Part shown: positions 1 through 6,029 of the stretch, one piece after another
Position numbering within the stretch: position 1 is the first letter of the stretch
Layout: each line of letters opens with the position of its first letter
Origin: QQUD01 sp039029915
Lineage (GTDB): Bacteria > Chloroflexota > Anaerolineae > Promineifilales > Promineifilaceae
Length of the DNA: 7,335 bases
Direction: 5' to 3'
Assembly: GCA_039029915.1 (NCBI GenBank)
Contig: JBCCFD010000410.1
Coordinates: 1-7,335 of the forward strand
Translations under genes and position numbers: made by a program
The notes under the pieces: generated by a model
Database searches by the model: none
What the model saw: only the letters and a program-made list of their open reading frames with translations
What the model was told of the DNA's origin: nothing

Positions 1-867
1 ATTGATATTCGCTCTGGTCAGCTGAGGTGGCTGGTTGACGTTAACGATCAATCCGAACCAGATTGGTGGATAGACGATATTGAATGGAATTTCCCACTCA
101 GCTGGTCGTGGGGGCCAATTGCTGTTCATGACGGAGCCATCTTTATGGCCGATCGCTTTTTAGTGACCACAACTGTGACCGCCTTTGGTTTGGAAACGGG
201 GGAGCGGCTGTGGGAGCGGGAGATAGGCACCTTAAACGGTAGCCCGGTCAGGCAGATGAATATGGTTGATGGGTTATTGGCTGTACGCATTGTTGAACCC
301 TCATACTCTGACCTATACGTGATTGATCCAAGCAATGGATTTCGAGTTTTTCGGGAAAATGAATCAGCCTCCAGCCTTTTTTGGCGAGAAGAAATCGAAG
401 GGTTTGATCGAGATTACCGGGCCTACTCAATTGGTTTGGAGGCGACGACGGTTAATCCGTGGCAATTTGAATTTGACAACTGCGGTGTGACGCCTCAGCT
501 TCTGCCAGACCGAATTATTGTGCATGCGCTGATGTGTGATGAGTCAGGAAGAGGGGGAATATTTGCACTTGATCGCTTTTCAGGTGCTACCTTGTGGCGT
601 TTGGACGTGCCTGTGGTTACCCAAATGGCGATTGATGGTGCGTTTGGCTACGTCATGGATCATGATAACCAACTGCTGGCGATTGATATGGATACAGGTG
701 CTATCTTGTCGATCTTGCGCTTTAATGAGCCAATCCGAAACTTTACGCCAGAGACGCCAATTTTTGTGGGGGCGGGTGATGGCAAAACGGCCGTTTATTA
801 CGGCATGACCAACCAACTCCTCTTTTTTGATTCCGCCTTTAAAAACCCCGTTCAAGAAAACAATTAA
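1..867 (+). CDS. PQQ-like beta-propeller repeat protein, C-terminal part (5' end outside window)
   Basis: The reading frame is open from base 1 to the TAA at 865-867 and gives 288 residues. The first residues (IDIRSGQLRW) are already mid-domain, so the true start lies upstream and the internal ATG at 145 is not the start. PQQ/quinoprotein-type blade signatures recur: IDIRSGQLRW at 1-10, AFGLETGERLW at about 61-71, ALDRFSGATLW at 189-199 and AIDMDTGAIL at 227-236. This D-x-x-(S/T)G-x-x-x-W pattern marks the beta strands of a PQQ-repeat or BamB-like propeller. Such folds occur in quinoprotein dehydrogenases, in outer-membrane assembly BamB and in many uncharacterised secreted proteins. No dehydrogenase catalytic signature is visible in this part, so the role cannot be assigned. 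Any signal peptide would be upstream. It converges on the - strand operon with an 11-base gap. I am sure of the fold class and unsure of the function. Confidence 0.8.
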   Translation: MDIRSGQLRWLVDVNDQSEPDWWIDDIEWNFPLSWSWGPIAVHDGAIFMADRFLVTTTVTAFGLETGERLWEREIGTLNGSPVRQMNMVDGLLAVRIVEPSYSDLYVIDPSNGFRVFRENESASSLFWREEIEGFDRDYRAYSIGLEATTVNPWQFEFDNCGVTPQLLPDRIIVHALMCDESGRGGIFALDRFSGATLWRLDVPVVTQMAIDGAFGYVMDHDNQLLAIDMDTGAILSILRFNEPIRNFTPETPIFVGAGDGKTAVYYGMTNQLLFFDSAFKNPVQENN

Positions 868-878
868 GCAAGAATTCC

Positions 879-1703
879 CTAAGGGTGCTGCCAACCTAGA
901 ATTTGCTCTGCTTTTTGGCAGTTAAATAAGCTGGTGTTTCCCATAAGCTCACTTTTGCGCGGGACATCTGGGAAATGTTCTTCGATTAGGTCAAGCGTTG
1001 GTTTGTCGAGCATTGTGTCTGGTGCGACGATGTAAAAAACTTCGTGACCCTCAAATTCGGCCGTGAGGCTTAATAGACAAGCTTCGGCGGTTGCCTCAGA
1101 CAGCACGTATCCCCAAAGATGTTTAGCGAGCCGTTCTTCACCTAATCTTTCATACCAAGCTACTGTATCAGATCGTTTGGGAGCGACCCCGTGGATACGC
1201 AGGGAGGCAATAGACATCTTTTCATAGCGTCGGGCTATCGCATCTGCTTGCACTTCGCATATCCATTTTGAAAGACTGTAGGGGTCTTCACAGTAGGTGG
1301 GGTGCGCTTCATCAACCGGAAAATAATCGTAGCTGACTTCACGACTGTAAGCCCCACCGATGGCGTTGATGCTTGAGGCTTGACAAACGCGCCTGATACC
1401 AACCTCAGCGGCAGCGCGCAGGGCGTTGTAGCTGGAAACGACGTTATTGTTGTGAATGATGTGATCGGGTTGATGTAGTGGCGAAGGGTAGGCGGCAAGG
1501 TGAATCAGGGCCTCACAATCTTGAAGAGCATTTTGGAAAGCCTCGTAATCGGTCGTGCTAATTTGGAAATAAGGCACCTTTTCATGCTGACCGGACGCTT
1601 GGGGCAGTTGATCGATGTTGACGAGGGCATGCCCTTTTGCTAGAGCGAGCTTGATAACGGCTTGCCCAATACGGCCGTTTCCCCCCGTGACGGCAATTTT
1701 CAT
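879..1703 (-). CDS. NAD-dependent epimerase/dehydratase family protein (extended SDR)
   Basis: This 274-residue protein has an N-terminal Rossmann fold with the nucleotide-binding motif TGGNGRIG (residues 6-13). An acidic D31 at the end of the second strand suggests NAD rather than NADP. The catalytic residues of extended short-chain dehydrogenases are present: Ser110/Ser111 in QASSINAIG and the YxxxK pair Tyr142/Lys146 in PYSLSKW. The family acts on sugars or nucleotide sugars as epimerases, dehydratases or dehydrogenases. The short length (about 270) and the ASS-x-x-x-IG then YxxSK layout resemble uronate dehydrogenase more than the longer UDP-galactose epimerases, but that is an inference from memory of the family. 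The start is well supported by AAGGAG seven bases upstream (1711-1716). Its ATG overlaps the TGA of the upstream lactonase gene (ATGA at 1700-1703), which implies translational coupling. It is the last gene of the operon. The 3' end meets a convergent gene and no terminator is visible. Confidence 0.9.
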   Translation of the reverse strand: MKIAVTGGNGRIGQAVIKLALAKGHALVNIDQLPQASGQHEKVPYFQISTTDYEAFQNALQDCEALIHLAAYPSPLHQPDHIIHNNNVVSSYNALRAAAEVGIRRVCQASSINAIGGAYSREVSYDYFPVDEAHPTYCEDPYSLSKWICEVQADAIARRYEKMSIASLRIHGVAPKRSDTVAWYERLGEERLAKHLWGYVLSEATAEACLLSLTAEFEGHEVFYIVAPDTMLDKPTLDLIEEHFPDVPRKSELMGNTSLFNCQKAEQILGWQHP

Positions 1704-2764
1704 TGAGTGACTCCTTGCGTCAAAAATTTGATACAGGATGGGTCACTTAGCTCAAGCTGTGCTGTAGGTGCTGTGCTCACTGCACCATTATCCAATCCCA
1801 TTACGGCAATTTGATTTGAACGACGATTGGCGATGAGCGCAAAACGGCCGTTTGGCTCAAGCGCAAAATTTCGGGGCCAGTTGCCACCACAGCTTGGCGC
1901 GTCCTTGAAGGTTATACGGCCGTTATCCGCTACCTCAAAGATTGCCAAGCTATTGTCACCTCGATTTGAAATGTAAAGATGTTTGAGATCAACAGCGAGA
2001 TGAATGTCGGCCACAAAGCTGTCAGGATTGGGCTTGGCTAAGGTGGACAGCGTTTCAATGTGCGTGAGCGAGCCTTTGGTCACATCAAGCTCATAGTGAG
2101 AGACGGTGCTGTTAAGTTCATTGGCGACATAGAGAAAACGGCCGTTTGGATGAAACACCATGTGGCGCGGTCCAGCCCCGGGTGCCGCGACCGTATCACC
2201 ATGCTTTTCAACAAAATCAGAACCCGAATTGAACGCATAAACGACTAATCGGTCGATGCCTAAATCAGCAATGATAATAAATCGGTTGTCTGGCGAGATA
2301 ATCGCAGAGTGGGCGTGTGGCCCCTCTTGTCGCTCTGGATTTGGCCCACGTCCCTCATGAGCTAGCAGATTCTCCATGGCTCCCAATTGCCCGTCAGGCA
2401 AAATAGGGAAGATGGCAGCGTTGCCACTGCCATAATTGGAGGCGATTAGTTTACGGTTTGTATGGTCAATGAATAAGTGGCACGGGGAGCTACCTCCTGT
2501 AGAGTGCCGATTGATCTCTTTGAGGGTGTGAGTATTTGGATCAATCTTAAAGGCTACTACGGCACCAGCGCCAACTTCACTGGTGGCGTAAAGAAAACGG
2601 CCGTTTGGGTGAACAGCTAAGTATGATGGGTTATCAACCCCAGACGCCATGCTTTTGATAGTCATTTCACCTGAATTTGGGTTGAACTCGACGGTGTAAA
2701 TGCCTGACTGGTCTTTGTTCGCATAGCTGCCTGCAAAAAATATTTGGTTGGGCAATGAGGTCAT
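1700..2764 (-). CDS. Lactonase family seven-bladed beta-propeller protein (6-phosphogluconolactonase-like)
   Basis: This 354-residue protein has the usual length of the YbhE-type 6-phosphogluconolactonase family (PF10282) and no signal peptide, so it is probably cytoplasmic. Family landmarks appear in order: FAGSYAN (10-16), NPSYLAVHPNGRFLYATSE (45-63), SPCHLFID (93-100), the QEGPHAH motif (146-152), GAGPRHMVFHPNGRFLYVANE (196-216), IHLAVDLKHLYISNRGDNS (254-272), NWPRNFALEPNGRF (295-308) and the closing DPSCIKF (341-347). The repeated H/E-PNGRF blade motif gives the propeller. Members hydrolyse sugar lactones, classically 6-phosphoglucono-1,5-lactone in the oxidative pentose phosphate pathway. 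Some related proteins act on other lactones, so the exact substrate is open. The gene follows the histidine kinase by 14 bases and overlaps the SDR gene by 4. Its ribosome binding site is weaker: AAGGA at the kinase stop codon, about 11 bases from the ATG. The pairing with a dehydrogenase suggests an oxidise-then-hydrolyse sugar route. Confidence 0.9.
   Translation of the reverse strand: MTSLPNQIFFAGSYANKDQSGIYTVEFNPNSGEMTIKSMASGVDNPSYLAVHPNGRFLYATSEVGAGAVVAFKIDPNTHTLKEINRHSTGGSSPCHLFIDHTNRKLIASNYGSGNAAIFPILPDGQLGAMENLLAHEGRGPNPERQEGPHAHSAIISPDNRFIIIADLGIDRLVVYAFNSGSDFVEKHGDTVAAPGAGPRHMVFHPNGRFLYVANELNSTVSHYELDVTKGSLTHIETLSTLAKPNPDSFVADIHLAVDLKHLYISNRGDNSLAIFEVADNGRITFKDAPSCGGNWPRNFALEPNGRFALIANRRSNQIAVMGLDNGAVSTAPTAQLELSDPSCIKFLTQGVTQ
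1711..1716 (-). promoter_or_regulatory. Ribosome binding site of the SDR gene
   Basis: On the - strand this reads AAGGAG, seven bases before the ATG at 1703. It is a near-perfect Shine-Dalgarno sequence located inside the 3' end of the lactonase gene. It fixes the SDR start at the ATGA overlap. Confidence 0.75.
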
Positions 2765-2778
2765 TTATCTCAATATCC

Positions 2779-3915
2779 TTATTTGATCGGTAAACTGATT
2801 GTGAACTGTGCCCCCTCACCGTTGGGTAGATTTTTAGCGTTAATACGGCCGTTATGCGCTTCAACGAGGGCTTTGCAAATGGCTAGCCCTAACCCTACAC
2901 CACCGCTGTCACTTCGTCGACTTTCGGCTGTTCGGTAATAGCGGTCAAACAGATAGGGCAAGAGGTCTGGATTAATGCCGTTGCCACTGTTAACTATGAT
3001 AAGCAAAATTTCTGTAGATGTTTTGGTGGTTTCAATAGAAATTCGCCCACCTTGGGGCGTGTGGCGCAGGGCGTTGCTCATGATGTTGTGGATGACCTGA
3101 CGCAATCGATTGATGTCCCCTTCAATTTCGGGGAGCTTATTACTTAAAGCGGACCGAACCGTAATCGACTTTTCAGCTGCGGGTAGTTCAAAAAAGGTAG
3201 TCACCTCTTTGACGAGATGAGAGAGATTAACGGCCGTTAACTCAAACGGCAAATTGCCCGTTTCCGTCTGAGAAAGCAAGCGTAAATCTTGAACAAGCTT
3301 GATGAGGTGTTTGTTTTGCTCGTACAAGTTCCCAATTTCATCGTTATTCAGCTCATAAACCCCATCTAAAATCGCGATAAGGTTGGCTTGCAATACAGTC
3401 AACGGCGTGAGCAGTTCATGGGAGACGTCAGCCAGCATATTGCGTCTGGCGTTTTCTGATCTGGCTAATTCTTCCGTCATGTGATTAAAGTTTTGAGCAA
3501 GCTCGCGAAGCTCTTGAGGACCTTCTACTTTAACGCGATGGTTTAAATTTCGCGCTCCCACCGCTTTGGTTGCTGTGGCTAACTTCTCAATCGGTGAACT
3601 TAGACCCCGTCCCAAAAAGACACCCGCCACTAAGGCCACGAGTAGCGTCGTAATCGTTAAAAATTGAGCATCAAATCGCAATTCGCTTCGGACGTCGATG
3701 GCTAATTCTTGGGCAATCCCATTAATTTGGTCAGACGTTAAGGCCAAATCAGCATCATGGTCAATATATTCAACATATTCAACCATTTCATTGAAGGTAT
3801 CGCGGGGGCGGGGGAGCAATAAACTTGAGGCGGGGATGACATTAGCGATGAAGATGATGCTGGCAATGGCCACACTAAATCGAACCCATAAGCGATTGAA
3901 CGGTTTGGGGATCAT
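2779..3915 (-). CDS. Membrane sensor histidine kinase, HAMP-HisKA-HATPase type (BaeS-like)
   Basis: This 378-residue protein is the sensor partner of the adjoining regulator. A first membrane segment (about 11-34) and a second (about 85-103) flank a short extracytoplasmic stretch of about 50 residues with no recognisable sensor fold. A HAMP linker follows (about 100-155, with SSPIEKLATATKAVGARNL). The HisKA dimerisation helix carries the phosphoacceptor His166 in SHELLTPLT, where the usual Arg after HEL is Leu. The ATPase domain has an N box (N277...N281 in HNIMSNALRHTP), an F box (LFDRYYR, 322-328) and a G2 box (GGVGLGLAI, 338-346). The G1 box reads NSGNGI (309-314), with Asn where Asp is the rule in D-x-G-x-G. 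This is odd and may reduce or alter ATP binding. The start is supported by GGAG at 3923-3926 and by an ATGA overlap (3912-3915) with the regulator gene, so the pair is translationally coupled. Confidence 0.93.
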   Translation of the reverse strand: MIPKPFNRLWVRFSVAIASIIFIANVIPASSLLLPRPRDTFNEMVEYVEYIDHDADLALTSDQINGIAQELAIDVRSELRFDAQFLTITTLLVALVAGVFLGRGLSSPIEKLATATKAVGARNLNHRVKVEGPQELRELAQNFNHMTEELARSENARRNMLADVSHELLTPLTVLQANLIAILDGVYELNNDEIGNLYEQNKHLIKLVQDLRLLSQTETGNLPFELTAVNLSHLVKEVTTFFELPAAEKSITVRSALSNKLPEIEGDINRLRQVIHNIMSNALRHTPQGGRISIETTKTSTEILLIIVNSGNGINPDLLPYLFDRYYRTAESRRSDSGGVGLGLAICKALVEAHNGRINAKNLPNGEGAQFTISLPIK

Positions 3916-4616
3916 TGGCGTTCTCCAACGAGGCGATATCCAACGCGGTGGACGGTTTGGATCAACAGCGGCCGTTTAGGGTCCACCTCAATCTTTTGGC
4001 GTAGATTTTTGATGTGGGTATCGAGCGTGCGGCCCATCCCCTCATAAGCGTAGCCAAGTGCTCGTTCAAGCAGATGTTCACGATCAAAGGTGGTGTTGGG
4101 GTGGGTCATGAAATGATGCATGAGCTCATACTCGGTTGGCGTAAGCTCTATGGAACGGCCGTTTACCGTTAATTCCCGCCGTGATACATCTAGAACTAAG
4201 TTCTCGACCTTCAAGCGTTTTGTTTGGGCTGGTGCACTCAGTTGGACTCGGCGCAACAGGGACCGAACCCGCGCCACGACTTCACGGGCATTAAAAGGCT
4301 TAGGAATATAATCATCGGCACCAAGCTCAAGGCCAATAATCTTTTCACTGTCGTCAATGCGAGCGGTCAGCATGATGATCGGCAAGGCACCTAAGCGTTC
4401 GTCAGAGCGAACCAATCTGGTGATATCCCAACCGTCTTGGTCAGGCAATCCTAAATCTAAAACCATCAAATCGATATTTTCTCGGCGCAGCGTATGAACG
4501 GCCGTGTTGCCATCATAAGCCGTAAAGACCTCGAATCCAGCCTGTTCTAAATATTGCCGCAGTAGTCGAATGATTTGTTTATCATCATCGACCAACAGAA
4601 GTTTTGATTTGCTCAT
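3912..4616 (-). CDS. Two-component response regulator, OmpR/PhoB family
   Basis: This 234-residue protein has the standard length for the family. The N-terminal receiver domain (about 4-120) has the acidic pocket D10/D11 in LVDDD, phosphoacceptor D54 in LMVLDLGLPDQDGW, switch T84 in MLTAR and K106 in PKPF, so every residue needed for phosphorylation is present. The C-terminal winged-helix DNA-binding domain (about 135-232) has the family signature ELTPTEYELMHHFM, the recognition-helix region TLDTHIKNLRQKIE and the closing hairpin TVHRVGYRL. It is the first gene of a four-gene operon and overlaps its cognate kinase by 4 bases. The start ATG at 4616 gives MSKSKLLLVDDD, the natural N-terminus. 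An AGGGG lies only about three bases upstream, a poor spacing. The leader just upstream holds a perfect inverted repeat that could be an autoregulatory or foreign operator. The target genes are not shown by the sequence, but the lactonase and SDR genes behind it are obvious candidates. Confidence 0.95.
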   Translation of the reverse strand: MSKSKLLLVDDDKQIIRLLRQYLEQAGFEVFTAYDGNTAVHTLRRENIDLMVLDLGLPDQDGWDITRLVRSDERLGALPIIMLTARIDDSEKIIGLELGADDYIPKPFNAREVVARVRSLLRRVQLSAPAQTKRLKVENLVLDVSRRELTVNGRSIELTPTEYELMHHFMTHPNTTFDREHLLERALGYAYEGMGRTLDTHIKNLRQKIEVDPKRPLLIQTVHRVGYRLVGERQ

Positions 4617-4627
4617 AGGCCCCTAGT

Positions 4628-4667
4628 GGTGCACCAAACAACTATTAATGGGTAGATTTGGTGCACC
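4628..4667. promoter_or_regulatory. Perfect 11-base inverted repeat with GGTGCACC cores, candidate operator
   Basis: GGTGCACCAAA (4628-4638) is repeated in exact inverse as TTTGGTGCACC (4657-4667), separated by 18 bases. Each arm contains the self-complementary octamer GGTGCACC, and the two octamer centres are 32 bases apart, about three helical turns. It lies 12-51 bases upstream of the response regulator start. On the - strand a poor promoter-like pair (TTAAAG, 17 bases, ATTAAT) falls across the repeat, with the -10 element between the arms, but I give that little weight. The simplest reading is a pair of binding sites for a dimeric regulator controlling the operon. A hairpin in the leader mRNA is an alternative. 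That it is an ordered symmetric element is visible; what binds it is inference. Confidence 0.5.
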
Positions 4668-4681
4668 TTTAAGTAGTCCTA

Positions 4682-4747
4682 GCCATCGCGTCACTTAGCA
4701 AAAGATGTTTGGCAGACTACTAGTTTACCATTGTCCAGAAGAAAAAT
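4682..4747. other. Intergenic stretch upstream of the two-component operon
   Basis: These bases lie between the terminator and the GGTGCACC repeat and should contain the promoter of the response regulator operon or its upstream control region. I see no convincing -35/-10 pair on the - strand. TTGCTA is a partial -35 match without a good -10 at the right distance. No open frame with coding character is present. Confidence 0.4.
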
Positions 4748-4781
4748 AATTCTTGCCAAATCTAAAGGTTTGGCAAGAATT
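4748..4781 (-). terminator. Rho-independent terminator after the DUF418 gene
   Basis: A perfect 13-base-pair stem (AATTCTTGCCAAA at 4748-4760 against TTTGGCAAGAATT at 4769-4781) encloses an 8-base loop. Read on the - strand, the stem is followed directly by ATTTTTCTT, the U-rich tract of an intrinsic terminator. It begins 15 bases after the TAG of the DUF418 gene and separates that unit from the two-component operon downstream. On the + strand the stem is preceded, not followed, by a T-poor stretch, so it should work in the - direction only. Confidence 0.88.
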
Positions 4782-4796
4782 GCTCTTAAATGCCAT

Positions 4797-6029
4797 CTAG
4801 TGGACGACCTGCGCCGCTTGTTTCTTTTGAAGCGGCTGCCAGCGACGGTGACTTAGTATGCGCCAAACCCATTCCAGCGGCCCGTATTGGAAGCGATTGA
4901 GCCACCAAGTTGAAAATAGCAGCTGAAATACCCAAATTAGCCCAATAATCCCCAACTGTTGCACTCTGTCAAGATATCCAAATAAGCCAAACCCAAAGCC
5001 GTAAAAAATGGTTGTGCCAATTAACGACTGCCCAATATAGTTGGTGAGCGCCATGCGCCCCACGGCGGCGAACCGGTTTTGTAAATTGACGGCTAAGCTG
5101 GATTTGCTCCAGAGCATAATCAGAGCGATGTACCCGCTGGCGACAAATGGGGTGGCGATGTGGTTGGGAATACGGCCGTTGAAGGTTGAGTACAGCGCAT
5201 CCCAGCCATTGATTGAGTAAAGCGAAAGACTCAAAATCGCCATCGGTAACCCGATCCCAAACCCAATCCAGGCCATTTTCTTGTAAAAGTCAGGAGATTT
5301 TTTAGCGGTTAAGATGCCCCAACTGTAAAAAGCCATGCCCACAAGCATCATGCCGAATGCCCTTGCAAAAAACTCCACCATGAAGCTCAAATCAATCAGT
5401 TCTGCCGCCAACGTTGCGCCACTGCTTTCCCAGCTATCATCAATCCAATCGCCATAGTTTCCCCGATAAAGAGCAAGTTCATTGGCAATATCATCGGCTG
5501 ATGGTTGCCATGAGGTTTCTATATAGGCGGTATCTTCTGCTGTGAATGTGGGGGAAACGGCCGTAATACCTAAATTCAATAGCGCAGGGATGAAGAAAAC
5601 GAATAGCCCAATACCCAATTGCCACTTTGGAGACATCTTCCGAAACCAGTAAAGAACAAATGAACAGGCGGCATAAATCATCAAAATATCCCCTTCCCAA
5701 ATAAAGGTAGCGTGTATGAGTCCAATGATGAGCAGCCAAAAGTTGCGAATGTAGTGGAACCAGAGCGGATTTTGACCTTTTTTCTCCATATTGGTTGTGA
5801 CAAGCATGACGGAAGCGCCAAACAGCATTGAAAAAAGCCCCATCATCTTTTGGTCTGCAAAAATGTAACTGAAGCTAAAAACCATTCGATTCCAAATGTC
5901 ATCCCCACCGTAAACGGTTGGGTTGTAATAAGCCATTGATGGCATAGCAAACGAGGCCATATTCATAAGCAAAATGCCAAGCAGGGCAAAGCCGCGTAGT
6001 GTGTCGATAGCTACAATTCTATTTTTCAT
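4797..6029 (-). CDS. DUF418 domain-containing integral membrane protein (YeiB-like)
   Basis: This is a 410-residue polytopic membrane protein. The N-terminus MKNRIVAIDTLRGFALLGILLMN is the hallmark of the DUF418/YeiB family, whose N-terminal part is related to heparan-alpha-glucosaminide acetyltransferase-like membrane domains. Further family landmarks are WEGDILMIYA (111-120), GRMALTNYIGQSL (325-337) and the C-terminal YGPLEWVWRIL (382-392). About eight to ten hydrophobic segments are visible, with one long soluble loop (about 160-210). The biochemical function of the family is not established; acyl transfer or transport of a small molecule has been suggested. The frame is open further upstream to an ATG at 6158. 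The start at 6029 is chosen because AGGAG sits seven bases before it (6036-6040) and the family motif begins right there, whereas the extra 43 residues are shadow translation of the upstream gene. It overlaps the upstream ABC-type gene by 11 bases and is followed by a strong terminator. Confidence 0.92.
   Translation of the reverse strand: MKNRIVAIDTLRGFALLGILLMNMASFAMPSMAYYNPTVYGGDDIWNRMVFSFSYIFADQKMMGLFSMLFGASVMLVTTNMEKKGQNPLWFHYIRNFWLLIIGLIHATFIWEGDILMIYAACSFVLYWFRKMSPKWQLGIGLFVFFIPALLNLGITAVSPTFTAEDTAYIETSWQPSADDIANELALYRGNYGDWIDDSWESSGATLAAELIDLSFMVEFFARAFGMMLVGMAFYSWGILTAKKSPDFYKKMAWIGFGIGLPMAILSLSLYSINGWDALYSTFNGRIPNHIATPFVASGYIALIMLWSKSSLAVNLQNRFAAVGRMALTNYIGQSLIGTTIFYGFGFGLFGYLDRVQQLGIIGLIWVFQLLFSTWWLNRFQYGPLEWVWRILSHRRWQPLQKKQAAQVVH

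Noticed and set aside
145..867. Treating the ATG at 145 as the true start of the propeller gene.
   Set aside because: The same frame is open to base 1 and already encodes a PQQ-type blade (IDIRSGQLRW) before it.
877..885. CCCTAAGGG as a terminator between the convergent genes.
   Set aside because: The stem is only four base pairs with an impossible one-base loop and there is no T-tract.
580..894. Open frame of about 100 codons on the - strand opposite the propeller gene.
   Set aside because: It is antisense to a clear PQQ-repeat frame, has no recognisable domain and lacks a convincing ribosome binding site.
3244..3263. Imperfect symmetric element AAACGG-N8-CCGTTT next to the palindrome at 3230.
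   Set aside because: The arms are only six bases, it is inside the kinase gene and one arm contains an extra C; it may be chance similarity to the iterated palindrome.
4231..4238. GGTGCACT inside the response regulator gene as a third operator copy.
   Set aside because: It is a single octamer with one mismatch, has no paired arm and lies in coding sequence.
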